From Drosophila persimilis (lineage: Eukaryota; Arthropoda; Insecta; Diptera; Drosophilidae), in the NCBI RefSeq assembly GCF_003286085.1, contig NW_020825336.1, positions 744,001-808,000 on the forward strand: a stretch of 64,000 bases of DNA. Direction: 5' to 3'. Each line of letters opens with the position of its first letter. Positions within the stretch are counted from its first letter, which is position 1. The notes under the pieces are model-generated. The model saw only the letters and a program-made list of their open reading frames with translations, was not told where the DNA came from and ran no database searches. Positions 1 through 13,489 of the stretch are shown one piece after another. A program made the position numbers and the translations under genes.

Positions 1-1719
1 ATAAAAACTTGAATGATCGACACGTGTGCAGAATTTCCGCGACCAGCAGCGGGAAATGGAACCCAGAGCTAGAGCCAGAGCCAGAGACAGAGCCAGAGCT
101 AGAGCAATCCCAAGTGCAATCCCCGAGGCAGCTGTTCCATTCCATGCTCTCTGGCCACCAAAAACGGTAGCAGCCGTGCAACTTTCTATGATGCCCCTTG
201 CTGCAATCAAATCGGGAAAACGCACCAGCGATCGGAGGGGTAGAGGGACGGGCATCAGAGTCAGAGTCAGATTCAGAGGCAGCTGCCAATGCCGATGGAC
301 AGACCAGACGCGCCTGACTTTCATTAGCATTTCTAACGGCCAACGCAGCTGCCAAAGACGGTGCCTGATCCACAGACAACAGACATCTTTGTGGTCGGTC
401 TCTGGCTGCACTTTGGATGCGACTGCGACTGCGACTGCAACTGCTACTGTAGCCGACGGCATCGCCGGCACCGCTGGACGCGAACTGGATCGATCCGATC
501 CACAGACGACAACGTGATGCGGCCCGGGGACAAGGTGAAATCTGTCCCACAAGTACACTGAGCGAAAGGCAGTAGCAGGGGGGGAGATCATGGGGAAAGG
601 CCTTGTTTTATAGGAACTGTAGGAATTCTCACATCTTAAAGGAAGGCTCGTACTTTTCGAACCGAAACTTCTTCAGAATTTGCTCATTATTCATAGATAA
701 CATTTGGGAATTTCTCTCAGTGTAGCCCGTTGGTCTGCAGCTGTACGAGTATCCCCGTTGGCTGCATTTGCGTTGGAAATATTTTTAATTGCTATTGGAA
801 TTTTTCCATGTGCGCCTCCATGGACATCTCTCATTCGATGGCGGAGAGTCCGGTAGTCTGTCCGGCGTGTGGGTTGCCAAACTGTATCGCAGCAGTTGGT
901 CCCATGGATGCGGCTGTGCCTGTGGCTGGGGCTGCCTCTTTAGATGGTGGCAGCTGCGTGACAATTGTCCAGGTTGGCCAATTCAATTAGGCCAAGACCA
1001 GGCGCAGTGGCAGTGGCAACAACTCTTGGCTGACCGTTTGACATAATAACTGGCCACATTAGCAGCAATTGGCATTGGTCAATTAGCTTTTTTCTCTACT
1101 CTCTTTAGCTCTCTCCCTGCTGTTGCTGCTGCTGCTGCTGCATGCCTCCTGTTGCAACGCTTGTCGCGCTTTTCCTTATTTGCAACATTCATTGACACCT
1201 GCAATTGTTGCAGCAGCAGAAGCAGAAGCAGCCGCAACACCGGCACTGGCTGCTGTTGCTGTCGTGTTCATGTTGCTGATTGGCAATCAATTTGTTGTCA
1301 GTTTTTATGATTCGCAGTGCGTCAATGTCAACTAACTGTTTTTTCTCAGTCTTAGCTGGTAATTTATTATGTTGCTGCCACAAACTGCAACTGCCACAGC
1401 CAACAGCAATTAACACAGCAGCAACATTTTCAGTTTTCATGGCTGCAGCACGGTTTTAGTGGCATCCGCTTGGTGAACAATGCCAGACAAAATATGTGTG
1501 GGTGTTGCAGTTGCAGTTGCAGTTGCAGTTGCAACTACCACTCGTACTAGTGCTTCCACCTATGCTGCCGCTGTGGCGCTGTCGATTGCCGGCGCGTGTT
1601 GCAGACATCTACAAGTTTTACCCAGCGCCAAGTGCAAGTCCATCGTCCGACTGTCGGCTCTATGGCCCAGACATATGGCCAAGATAAGCGGCATAATTAT
1701 GCAAATTTGTTATAACAAT

Positions 1720-1759
<40 letters not shown>

Positions 1760-4059
1760 CACAAACGACGACAGCAACATTTTATGGCCAACGTTTTAAT
1801 GCCGTCAACAGCAATTGCATTTGCCATTTGTGGGGCGTTAGAATTTAAGTTATAACATAATCACTTGTGATAGTTTGTTATTTATTTGTCTCAAGCATTG
1901 AGCCCGCAGATATTGTACCAAGAGTTTTCTCCTAGTTCGAGGCTTTAATTTTGGAAAAGACCCCTTCATAAATTGAGAAGAATATCATAAAATTCCTACT
2001 TGTGAAAGTAATGTTCTAGGGCCCAAACAAAGCCTTCATAAATCGCTACTGGCCCTGGCACTGGCCCGGGCCCGGGCCTGGCCTGGCCATAATAAACATG
2101 AAACGAACCTCTGACTGCAAAATTTGAATACAAACATTGACAATTGACAGACTACGACGACCGGGGTGGAGGGACATTGGGCAGCTACAAATCAATTGCA
2201 ACCAGAGAGAATAGCCATCATTTGAGAGTGGAAACTTAAGATACCCTTTCAGAGCGAAAGAATTGATCACCAGATTTGGGGGGACTATCTTAAGAAAAAC
2301 AGGGGTGCTCTTACCAACGACTATTCGGATTGAGATACTACGAGTACGTTCAGAAAAAAGAAGGTACTGCAGAAAGTTGCAGAAAGTTGATCAAGAATTG
2401 TAATACTTTTTATAGATCATGTGGCAGACATGTGGTTTAAATGGTTATACCCTGTTCAAGGGTACAACAATCCCATTGATATGGGATCGGAATTCATCGA
2501 GCTTTGGACATGGCTAGGAGCTGTTGCCGTTGCTGGAACTCTGGCTGTGACTACGCATGCATAAATGCCTTTATAATCATTTCGTTGAACAAAATTTAGA
2601 CGTCACTTGGCTGTCAGTTGGGGCTGCTTGATCGCCTGACGAGTCGGACATGTGGAGGATGCAGAGACGATGGGATCGGGTCGGATGGGATTGTTGGAAG
2701 ACAGCAAAGCAAAGCACAGCACAGCACAGCACAGACATAAGGAGCAGGAGCAGAAGTCAGAGCACCAGATCATGTCCATATTTGCATTTTTGAAATGACA
2801 CATGGAAATTTTTGTTGTTTTGCTGCAGCAGCAGCAGCAGCGGCAGTGGCAGAAAACGGCCAACAGATTGACAGCAGCTGCAACAGACTGACGACAACAG
2901 CCGCAGCAGCCGCCGCAGCAGCAGCAGCAGCAGCAACAACAATGACAACGGCCTGGAATGGTAAGCGAAAGTCGTGCGCAAATCCGAGCAGGCGACAGCA
3001 TATGGATATACTATATGCTATATGGCTATGGACCGCTTGTTGCCAGAGATAATTGCTGTCGCATATTTTCAACGTCCACTTGTTGTCGCCGTTCCAGCCA
3101 CCACAGCATCAGCATCAGCAGCAGCAGCAGCCAAAGGCAACCGGCTGCCAGCTTGGCAACATGTGTTGCACCGCTCTCGCCGCTGCCCATATTCGGCCAA
3201 CATGTTGCAATCTCCATGGCCTGGCTGCCCGGCTGTGCAAATATTTGGAAGTTCCTCCTGATAGCCGGCGATAGGAAATTACTTTACGAGCCATCGTCAC
3301 ATGGCAATTTTGTATGCATTCCGCTCCACTGTGCGGGCAAGTTCAATGTCTCTGCGAAATGAGAACAGAGAGAACAAAACACGAACGCGCGAGAACCGCG
3401 CCGAAAGCAAATGAGCGCAAAACAGACAAACAGAAAAACTTGAAAAGTGTTCCAGCAGAGAATTCTCTCACTAAATGCGGCGTAGCACAGTATAAATTAG
3501 ACTAGTCACTTACACTGCTAAATAGTATTTAGTTATTAAACTTAAGGCAACACATAAAACTCCACTAGACAAAGTAATACATCCACGAACAAAATCAACT
3601 TCATGGTACAGCAAACTCAAGAACAGAACGGAAAGCAAATCAGTGGAACACAAATAAACGGCAATTGGAAAGTGTTTCAGCTGATGGAAGAAAAAACGGA
3701 GATAGGTCGCTGCATGAATACCCTTCACACTGTTCACACAAGCCACAACACACAGTAATATGAAATTTGGCACATTACTCAGAGTGTTTATTAATATTAA
3801 GTCTTTTCTTTCCCTCAGCAAAACATTCTCTTAGCAAGCGCACCCACAATTCTGTAATACCTGAAAGAAAAACACACACACAAAGAAAAAAGACAAAAGC
3901 GCCCACATTGTCACGCACGCCGAGCATTTCAGTTTCAGTTTTTGCCTCGAGAGAGCGGCGTTTTCAGAGAGCGTAACAGACAAAAGTTGTTCTCTCTGCG
4001 CGCTGTTTGTTGCTGCAACCGGTCGATTTTTTACAGTTTGTTTTTAAAAACGCAGGAAC
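1..4059. other. Non-coding, repeat-rich stretch upstream of the MADF-BESS gene
   Basis: I see no supportable gene here. The stretch holds short tandem repeats: AGAGCC-type hexamers near 62-106, GTTGCA hexamers at about 1504-1534, CAG/CAA triplets at about 1721-1758, and GCA/GCC triplets near 2823-2845 and 2898-2943. A GC-rich palindrome of GGCCC/GGGCC units lies at 2063-2078. The open frames in this stretch are translations of these repeats (poly-Ala, Arg-Ala, poly-Cys) with no plausible start context or splice partners. The last 150 bases, with several TCAGTT-like initiators near 3928-3940, probably contain the promoter and 5' leader of the gene at 4060. Confidence 0.6.
2451..2530 (+). repeat. 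Possible 5' end of a DINE-1-like Helitron relic
   Basis: The stretch begins TATACCCTGTTCAAGGGTA, which resembles the TATACCC...AGGGTAT start I recall for INE-1/DINE-1 elements. GGACATGGCTAG occurs about 55 bases later. The match is short and degenerate, so this is a weak call. Confidence 0.25.
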
Positions 4060-5194
4060 ATGGACATGCACAGGCTGATCGCTGAGGTTAGGCGGATGCC
4101 GGCCCTGTGGGACTCCTCGCATCCGGACCACGCCAACCGCCTGGAGACGCAGCGGCTGTGGAACAACGTGGCGGAGGTCTTGGGCTGTAACGGTGAGTGG
4201 CTGATTGGGGCCGAGCCGGTTATATCATCGTTGCTTACGCTCTTTCCCTGGAACAGTGGACTTGTGTCGCGCCAAATGGAAGAATCTACGCTGCAGCTAT
4301 CGCCGGCACACCCGGCGGCAGAGCCTGTCCAAGCAGCAATCATCACCATCTCCGGTCCACCAGTGGTCCTATGCGGAGGAAATGGACTTCCTTGGCAATC
4401 TGCAGCGCACCGACAGCAGCAACAACGAGGAGGAGGACGGGGATGTGAAGGAGGAGGCGGGGTCCGACTCCGACATGTCGTTCAAGAGAGAGGCGCTGCC
4501 GGCGGACGAAATGGAGGCGGACAATGACGCACTGATGCAGGAATTCCAGAACATGGCCACCCCACAGGCCATGCGCCGGCTCTCGCAGAGCATTTCCCTG
4601 GCCAGTGCCGCCGCCGAGGAGCGGTCCATGCCGCAACAAGCCTCCCCTTCTCCGTGCAACAGCGCATTTGGACTGGGGCAGATGCAAATGCAGGGGATGG
4701 GACAAGGACTAGGACACGGGCTTGGACACGGACTTGGTCACGGCCTTGGCCACGGACTTGGCTTGGGCATGGGCACTGCCATGGCAGCGGCGGCCGCCAG
4801 CAGTTGCCACTGTGCTAAGCGCGTGGACGAGCAGGTAGACTTTCTGGAGAGCCTGAAACGCGAGGAGCAACAGCTGATGCAGTCCACCAGCCAAGACCTG
4901 GCGCGCTGCAAGAATGTGCTGCATGTGGGTGACTCGGACTATAATTACCTGATCAGCTTTATGCCGCTGATGAAGCAAATGACGCCCATCCAGAACGTTT
5001 TCTTTCGGGCCAAGATGGGAGAACTCCTGCTGCAGACGATGCAGCAACAGCCGCCAGTGCACCTTCAACAGCAACAGCAGATGATGCTGCAACAGCAGCA
5101 GCGCCAGCAGCAGCAACAACAAGAGGAACCCCAGCCCTCGCAAATGTTATTGAACCAGCAGCAGATGGCCTTGGACCAGGCGGAATTGCAGTAA
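4060..5194 (+). CDS. MADF-BESS domain protein, two exons
   Basis: Predicted CDS is join(4060..4192, 4257..5194), 356 aa. The 64-nt intron has donor GTGAGT and acceptor GGAACAG, phase 1. Residues 1 to about 75 form a MADF domain (a Myb/SANT-like DNA-binding fold): LIAEVRRMPALWD, then WNNVAEVLG, and across the splice site KWKNLRCSY. Residues near 271-302 (YNYLISFMPLMKQM, then FFRAKMGELL) form a BESS motif, known in this family for self-association or partner binding. Between them lie an acidic stretch (NNEEEDGDVKEE), a Gly-Leu-Gly-His tandem repeat at about 193-217, a CHC cluster, and a Gln-rich C-terminus. The start ATG has a good context (GGAACATGG). AATAAA follows at 5372-5377. It is probably a sequence-specific nuclear transcription regulator. 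MADF-BESS paralogues are numerous in flies, so I give no symbol. Confidence 0.9.
4706..4776 (+). repeat. In-frame GGNCTNGGNCAC minisatellite coding for Gly-Leu-Gly-His
   Basis: Repeats of 12 nt inside the MADF-BESS gene encode GLGH units about four times, ending GLGLGMG. Third positions vary between units, so the repeat is not fresh slippage. It encodes a flexible His-rich linker between the MADF and BESS domains. Confidence 0.8.
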
Positions 5195-5371
5195 CATTCG
5201 CGAGTGCAGCGAATAGTGGGAGAGGGAAACAGCAAGACAGCAAGACAGCGAGAGAGAGAGAGAGAGATAAAAAGAGAGCGCACCAGTTGAATGCGCCTGT
5301 CTGTTAGGTGCACTGTGGTTACAAAGTAGAGATTATGTTTGTATACATATGTTGTAGATGTCGAATTTAAG

Positions 5372-5377
5372 AATAAA
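5372..5377 (+). terminator. Poly(A) signal AATAAA of the MADF-BESS gene
   Basis: Canonical AATAAA lies about 180 nt after the stop codon, in AT-rich DNA. Confidence 0.6.
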
Positions 5378-8300
5378 TACTCGTAAATGTATGGTATATT
5401 TCTAAATTTCATTGATTTCTTATCGCGTATTGAAAACTGACCTATTCGTGACTACACTTTAAAGTTGATGGATTCCACTGTCACATTATTTTATTGGCGT
5501 AAAGCACAGCAAATGGTGTCATAGCAGCCACCTTTGTATAGCCACCTTTGGTAAACAAAAATATGTGCGATAAGAAACAGCGAAGGGGGGCTCTCATTTC
5601 TGAGCGATCACTGTACCACGAATTTGCACGGAAAATAAATATTAAATGAGAAAAGCAATTCTTTTGGCCCCATAGATCAATGCACTTGTGCCCTTTTCGC
5701 TGTGCTTCATCATCATGTGATGAGACGGAGAGAGAGAGAGTGAGAGAGAGATGGAGAGGAGAGAAAGAGAGTGACATTTGTGTGGGCGGCGTTTGAGTGG
5801 CTTTTGCTTTTGCCAGCTGCACAGAGCAAGGGCATGCATGCATCCGTGGAACGTAATCTTGCCGCCGCTGGCCGCTGGCTGCTGGCCGCTTGCCTGCCCA
5901 CACATGTCCGTCGTACGCCTTTAACTGTGGAACCGCATCAATAAATTACAGTAGAATGAACCCCATCCGATGGAGTCAACGGCGGTGGTCCTGCCGTTTT
6001 CCGTCTCTCTGTGTGTCTCAGTATGTATGTGTGTGTGTGTTAAAAGCCAAGTCCAAACTTAACATGGCCATAAAAAAAGAACGCAGCAGCAACAACAAAA
6101 CTGGAAAGGGGGTAAGTGAGAGGGGAATAGGTCGCTCGAGAAATCAACGCAGCTGCGGATGACGAATCGAAATTGACATTGAACTGAAGCTGGGAGTCGT
6201 AGTGGAGTAGAGAAGAGAAGAGACGAAGAGGCGAGAAGTGGAGAAGTGGAGAAGTGGTGGCCAGGCCGCTCTTGGAAGTCATGTGTTTGAACTTGTTGCT
6301 GCCGCAGTTGGGGCAATGGCAGGGGCCTGCCTCATGAATTCTAGCAACAACAGCAACAGCTGTAAGGCGCTCCAAAAAAAGACAGAAAAAAACAAAAAAG
6401 AAAAAGCAAACCAAAAATAACAAACCCAGAGTTTAAGGTGTGTTCTTGAGCTTGAACGACGGTCGATTCGAGCCCACAGTGGCAGCAGTTGCCGTTTCCA
6501 GTGATTGGAAACCGTCGAAGATTGGATTCGGAGAGAGAGAGGGCCGGAGAGGGCCGGAGAGGGCGGGTGAGCGCGGGCAATTAACGGCAACAGCACAGCA
6601 GCCAAAAGAACATTTGCCAATTCGAATGCAAATTGACATTTGTCACTCGAACGTGCCCATGGCCAATACATTCCACTGCTCCAATCCCAATCCCCGTCCA
6701 GCTGCTGCTGCTGCTGCCGCTGCTGCTGAACATTCCAATATTCTTGTAAATTTCCAACCGATTCATGGGCAGACTTTCAACTACAGTGGAACGTACTCTG
6801 ATGGATTTTCGCACCTTTTGGCCAGCGCCTAATCCCCCCAGCCAGCCGGGCATGAACGTGTTAATGATGCCGGACAGCCGCCGCAAGAAGTGCATTTACC
6901 TGTCCGCTTTTGTTCTTTCGCCGCTCCTCCCGGTCAAAATGCAAATTTCACTCTATTCAGCTCACGTCAAATATTTGTAGAGATTTTCCAAGTGCATTCT
7001 GGCACACAGGTGTTAGATCTCGCAGCCCATTGTTAATGCGTGTTGCTGTTGCCAGTCTATTGTTGCAGTTGCCGCATCCTCAAAACCGTTAAAATGTTGC
7101 GGAATTTCCAGAATTTCGCTTAATTCATCAGCCCAAAAGGGTTTCCAACTAAACTGCGGCGACGCTTCTCTTCTAACACCTTTTTTTTGCTGTTGTTTTG
7201 CCCAGGTTTTGCATATGGCCAACAGGTGCAAGCCACATGCGGATGTTGCAGATGTTCAATGGTTGTGGCAGAGTGCCATAGGGGGAGGGATGGGAAATAA
7301 AAGGATTGAGCAACAATTTGGTTAGCAATTGATTATGGTCATGCCATGGGGATCTGGATTCCACAAGTACCTGAAAATACAAGCTGTACTAAATGAAAAC
7401 AGAAGATCTTTGGTGAATATTGAATGACGGAAGAACCAACCGTCTCGACCGTATGCTCCTTCGTTTTATAGCATTAAAATGGCCTCATTATATCATATAG
7501 TTTCCACTTAGCAAACGATAAACTACCCAGTCATATATCTACCATACCGATTCGTTAAAGCTACCATTTCTTTGGCAGTTTCACGGCTCCAGTAGGTACG
7601 GTATGGTCTCCCGGCTTACACACATTCCAAAGGCCAAAAGAACCTTATGGTCTTGGACGCTTGTAACTCTATAATTTAGCCTCATCATTAATATGGCTTT
7701 TGTGCCTGACATGAGCAGAGTTGTTCGCCGTTCCCTTCGGGGGCCATGGACATACATAATAAATGCCTGTGACACCTCTTAAGAAGATTATGCACATAAG
7801 ATTGCACATTATCCTCGGTCCCAAAGATGATCGTGAGGCCTACTCCTCCTCCTCCTACTCCTGCTGCTCCTGCTGCTCCTTCTTCTGATGATGGTTGAGC
7901 TGCCGTTGGAGTTGGCTCCTATTCATGGGCCATAATCTCGATCCGTTTTGGCCGCCACAAACCAATCAAAACATGCACTTAACATTTTGGCTGAACCTCA
8001 AAAACCTCCAGCCTCAGCAGATACATCGTTAACACCAACAAAGAAAGGGGTACATACAGCATATGCATAGATGCTGAGTCACTGGGTACGTCGTCCGAAA
8101 ATCAGGTACACCCCCGTACCGATCCGATCCGATCCGAGCCGATCCGATCCGAACCGACCGCCGGCAATCAAGCGGAGTCAGTGGGGCTTTTGTATTGCCA
8201 TTGCCTTGGAGCAATCAATGCTGTATGACAGCTAGGTTAACAGCCACCTCCGTGCCCCCATGCCCCATGCCCCTTGCCCCATACCCCACAACCCATACCC

Positions 8301-8787
8301 CCACTCCAGCCTCCATCGATCCTACGCGCTTCCTCTTGATTTCGTTAAGTAAATCTCCAACATGGCTGTGGCAACCTTCACGTGCTCGCAGCCATCTGTC
8401 CGTCCCAGCGCAGAGGTTCGTTTCCATGGCCCGAGATCATGATCATGGCTTTAACTGGCTCTTGGCACAGTACGAGTGTACCCAGAGTACTATACTCGGA
8501 TATTTTTAACTCTCCTCCTCTTCTGTGTCTGTGTCTGTTGCTGTGGCTTTGCCTTTGGACTTGGACGACTCTCGGGTTGCGTTGCGTTGCGTTTATTGTT
8601 GTCTCGTTGAGATCTTCGCCTCGGTCTCTGGCTGCGGCTGCGGCGGCGGCGGCGGCGGCGGTACCCAGCCAACCATCCGAGTCAGCCATCCAACCAGCCA
8701 GCCGTCTGCGTCTGTTTTCTTTTTAAACGCTTTTAAACACCTGAGAAACTTGCTTTTTAATGTGCGCACATGTGTGCGGCGTCGCAC

Positions 8788-8811
8788 TGATGACGACGAC
8801 GACGACGACGA
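8788..8811 (+). repeat. GAC trinucleotide microsatellite
   Basis: About eight tandem GAC units. They give Asp runs in one frame, but there is no supporting gene structure. Confidence 0.8.
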
Positions 8812-10162
8812 CTACTACGATGATGAAGATCGTTCCTTAGCTGGCTGGCTGGCCGGCCCCCCCTTCCCCTTTCCCACCCATCTCCAACTCCAACTTCATC
8901 TCGGATCTCCAACTGCCTCGTTTGTGCCATGATGATGAAGCAAATATAACAAATCTCAGAGTTATCAACCGGCAACCGAAGAGCAGCCGCCGCACAGCTG
9001 AGTAAATCAATTGAGGCTCACAATTCTAGGAATTCTCTAGCTCTCTCTTTCTATCTACATCTCTAGTTCTACCTCTACCTCTACCTCTCTCTGTGGCTTC
9101 TTCTATCTAGCAGTGTGCTGTGTGTGCCCCTTGAGGTGTTCCTTGGATGGTTGGATGCGTCGGCGTCGTGTCGTTAGGCGCGTTTAAATATGCAAAAAGA
9201 AGGCACTGCCGTTAACCCTTCAATGATGAGCAGGCTAGTGACAAAAGTAGCAAAATCGAGAGGAATAGAGTTAGAATTGGTATCCATAGGGTGTTATACA
9301 GAATCAAAGTTTAGCGAGCGAACAGATCTTAGCAATGGCATTGATCAGAGGAAGTTGGAAAGGAACTTAGGCTCACGAGGGGAATCAAAATGTATATATC
9401 TAGATCTAATCTAGAATCTACAAAAAGTACTCCTTATTCAGGATTAAAAGACTAGCCCATCTATTAAGATCTGTATGATCTGTTATACTATATGTAAATA
9501 CTTGAAACTTGGCAAGTAGAAATCTAGTTTAAGTTTTATTGAGTCCGTTTTCTAGATCATATTTCTTATACTGAAATTTACGCTCTAGTACATAATCTCT
9601 ATCAATCTATGCAGAATCTAGAATAAGAGTAGCGGCTATAGTGGAGCTCAAGATTCCAAAAACCCTTAATATGCCCTCCCTAATGCCCTCAGTAGAATAC
9701 CTACTTTCCTGTGGAAACTTGGGCCATGGGTTTGCATCACTAGTGTTAAATGTGATACACCGCATCGCTAGACAAGGACGTTAATGGGTTAATGGGTGCG
9801 CAAGTGTTGGTTGGCCCCCACGGGCAGTGTCGGACAAAGACGCGATCGAGATTTATACCTAAATGATTAACCATTTCTCCCCGCCGATCTTCGGTCCGTC
9901 TGTGTGGTGCCGGGGGTGCCTCTTGGTGTGAATTTGTAATGCGGCAGCGGCAGAGGCAGAGGCAGAGATCTGGGTTCGGTTTTCCTTGTGGTATGCACAC
10001 TGCTCGAGGGGCACCGCCGCCGCTGTTTCCTTTCCACCGCTGATGCGCGGCCTCTGCTGCCTCTGCTGCTGCTGCTGCTTCTGACCATTCTTTCGCTGGC
10101 GATTGACACCTGCATGCATTTCTTGTTTCTCAGGTGTGCACTGAGCTCTCCTCAGGTGTGCC

Positions 10163-10187
10163 TGTGTGTGTGTGTGTGTGTGTGTGT
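10163..10187 (+). repeat. TG dinucleotide microsatellite
   Basis: About 12 TG units in a T-rich setting. Confidence 0.9.
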
Positions 10188-13100
10188 CTCTCCCTCGTTG
10201 TTTCTTTATTTCATTTCTTCATCTTTGTCTTCTTCTGCTTTTCATGAGCTGTGGTTGAGTCATCGGCCATTAAAAACATGATATTGTTGCTGTTTGCTGA
10301 TGGGATTCCAGTTGTGGCAAAGGATTTCATTGCTCATCTTTGAGGTTCCACAGGGCCCAGTAGGCTCTGGCAGGTAGTTTGTTGTGATTGTCCCAAAAGG
10401 CATGACGTGTCTCGTTTTATGAGTAACCCTCGACCCTTTCCCACACCTTCGATGGCCTTCTCTTAATGCATTTTAATTAGACAAAGTGCATTCCACACAG
10501 TGTTTGTTGGGCATCGAGCCCAGTGGAGAGGGCTATACCAAAAATAAAGAGAAAATCTCCAAAGTTTTGGCGGAAGAAACAAGGTTACGGAGCACTGTTA
10601 CCGTTACCGTTGCTGCGCCTGTGTGCGCAGGTGTGCAAAAGCATTAAAATTCCACTCGAAGAAGAAAAGAGTCGAACAATTTCACAACAAAAGCTCAACC
10701 CCAAGCTCAAGCTCAAGCTCAAGCGCACATTAAAATGTCTGCCGCCGGCGCAATTCTTCAAACTCCCTCCCGCTCTCTCTGTGTCACTCTCTCTTGGGCT
10801 CTCTGTAATCCCTCTCCCGTCTTTGGTGTAGGCTCTCTTTTCGGAGCCACAAATATTAAGTGACTGCCCAAAGTTCAAGCCCAGGCGCAGTGCCAGAGTG
10901 CAACGCTGGCATTAAAAAAAAAAATACTTATAAAAAGTTGTAAAAATATTTCGCACGACACTCAAATCACGACTGAAAAGGCTAACCAAACGCGAAAAAG
11001 GTATTTCCATACCCAGTCACTGATGGAGCTCAAGGGTATGTCGGGTTCTTGCAGAGCTTAAATATCTCTCTCACAGCGTGGCTTAGCAGCGTGGCTTTAA
11101 TAGTCTGCTCATATTTCCTCTGATTGCATTGGGTTTTCCCCCATGAATCAGGTATCCTTTAGTCGAAATCCTTTCCTAAGACCCCACATTCTTTTACTCG
11201 TTTCTTCTGTTGGGACTGGCAACGATTTCAGGCTTCAAGTTCAGTGAAGTTCAACGCGAAAAACGTGCGGGAGCAAAAGCTGCAAGAAGCAGCAGAATCC
11301 ACACACAAAAAGAGTGGCTAGGGCAACCGAGATGCCGCCTGCACTGCACTGCACTGCACTGCACTGCCTTGCCGACAATCATCATCATAACTGGGCAATC
11401 AAATTAGTTGTTGCTGTTCTCATTAATGGGATTTATCTGGACAGAAGAAGAAGAAGCCATCGCCGCGCTGGCAGCCTCCCAAGACCCATGGGATCAGGGG
11501 ATCAGGGGATCTCTTGCAGGTGTTCGATTCGTCGGCTGCTTCCAGAAAGCTGCGTCATTGATTAGCTACAGAAATCAGACTAGACCCGGCCTGAGCCGGC
11601 CCCAAAGGAAAGCACAGCCCCAGGCACTGGCACAGGCACAGTATATTGGAATTCAAGGCAGCAAAACCCGGCAACAGTAACAGTTTTTCTGGACATTTAC
11701 TGGTTGGTTGCCTCGTTTGCAGCTGCCAAAAACATAAGTCACGATTTTCGCTTTTGTTAATTCATCAACGAACAATTTGCATTTTTTTCCAACTCATTTT
11801 TGTCGGTTATACCCTTTCTATCATTTGTGGCATTCGTGGCTGGCATATGGCTTGGGAATGTTTGTAGATTTGTAGATAGATGTAGATACTTATTATTATA
11901 GGTGCATATCTTTTAATCCTTCTTATGTTTGTTTGTTGGTTGGTCCCTAAGGTTTGCTTAAGACATTATCTTTGAGGTTGTCTTGGTACTTTGTGTGTTC
12001 TTAGAATGTAAAGAAAACAGTTCAATGATAAAGCTGATTACTTTAAGAGGAATGGAGTCTTGATAGGTTGTCCCTGATATCTGCTTACATCACAAACAGA
12101 TATTTTCATGGCTATACCTTCTAATTTGAAACGAGATCCCCTGCCTACCCCAGGCTCACTCGCGGCGACAAACCAAATCTTCTTAAATAACAGAGAGAAA
12201 CTTCTGGTGCATTAGGTTTTGGTTTATAGGAAAGTATACTGTTGATATATGGCTGATGAAATCATTCCCATCGAGATGATATATGTACATATAGGCCTGT
12301 GTATTTCAGGGAGTCCCAAGATCTGCCGGTCTATTGCCTGGTTTTGCTTCTTATAAATTTCAGGGTATTCCTACTTCACCCATGTCAATCACTGATTTCA
12401 TCGGCTTATATATCAGTTTCTGGTTTCATTTCTTTAACGATTTCTTTGGCTCGTTAATCTTTATTTCGTTTTCCCTCTTTCGGGACAACCCTTTGCAACA
12501 CTGGCTCCCGCTGCCGCTGCCACTGCCGCTGTGGCACGTTGCAACCGTTGCTCCCACTGACAACAAGTAAACTTTAATTAGCATTTTTACGCCAACAACA
12601 ACAACTGCAATTATCCCAACTAGAGCGCGGTTGCGGGTGGATTACCCACCGCTTGCCACTGCCACTGCCACTGCAACTTGCAACTGCAACTGGAACAAGC
12701 AACTGGAAATGGAACTGCAACTGGCCGGGCTGGCAGCTGCAACAGAAGTGTGCAACTTAGTTTGGCTGCACTCTCCAGGCTCTAGGCTCTAGTCTCTAGA
12801 CTCTAGACTCCCAGTGCCGCCTCCCAGGGCCATTTCCTCCCATTCCCATGGTGGAATTTCTGTCTTCTGTTTTTTTATTCCCGCTCTTTCCTTGGCGAAT
12901 TTCAATTAAACGGCCCGTCAAGCCCGATAAGCGACAGAGCTAGAGACAGGCAGGGAAGCAAGAGATACCAGATCCGAGATCCCAGAGCCCAGAGACGAGC
13001 AATTGGCCATCCAATCCAATCCGAGATCCCCGCTCGGCATCCCCGGTCCGGTAGCGACTGTGACAGCAATGTGTTAACAATTTTCGCGCCACAGCTGCTG

Positions 13101-13489
13101 TTGCCCCTGCTGCAACAGTTGCAAGTCTTGGCTGCCTCCAAGTAGCCTAATTACGAGTCAAACTCTGACATAGATTGCACTCGGAGGCAGTCGAGACGCT
13201 TTTCAGTAGCCACCAAGTGGCAATGGCAATGGCAATGGCAGTGGCTTCTGCTTTTGCTTTTGCTTCTGCATCTAGCTCCGAAATATAATTTAAGCCTGGC
13301 CTTGGCTGTCTGTCAGAGCAGGAGCTTAACCCCCGAAAGCACATTTAAGCGAATATTTCATCTTTGAAAAACTTTTATTGGGAATTATTTGGAATCTATG
13401 TAGGTATGTTTGTTTCCTCTCTCCCTCTAGCTTGCTTTCTTTTCCAGTGTGGCTTAGCATTTGAGGGTAAATCTCTTCCAGTAAGACTC

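Larger units (their letters stand above)
5400..13480. other. Gene-free interval (part 1) with microsatellites
   Basis: No protein-coding gene, tRNA or rRNA is recognisable. The content is simple sequence: GA repeats around 5728-5750, GATCC-type pentamers at 8115-8150, GGC repeats at 8641-8661, GAC repeats at 8788-8811, CTAG-rich DNA at 9390-9630, TG repeats at 10163-10187, CTCAAG hexamers around 10702-10722, and CACTG pentamers near 11340-11365. This could be intergenic regulatory DNA or a large intron of a gene outside the window. Confidence 0.55.

Noticed and set aside
2603-3072. Poly-Ala, poly-Leu and poly-Cys open frames
   Set aside because: All are readings of CAG/GCC/CAA repeats in different frames on both strands. 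No frame is preferred.
4343-5143. Antisense open frames across the MADF-BESS gene
   Set aside because: They mirror the Gln-rich and Gly-His repeats of the sense gene. The sense strand has the domains and intron.
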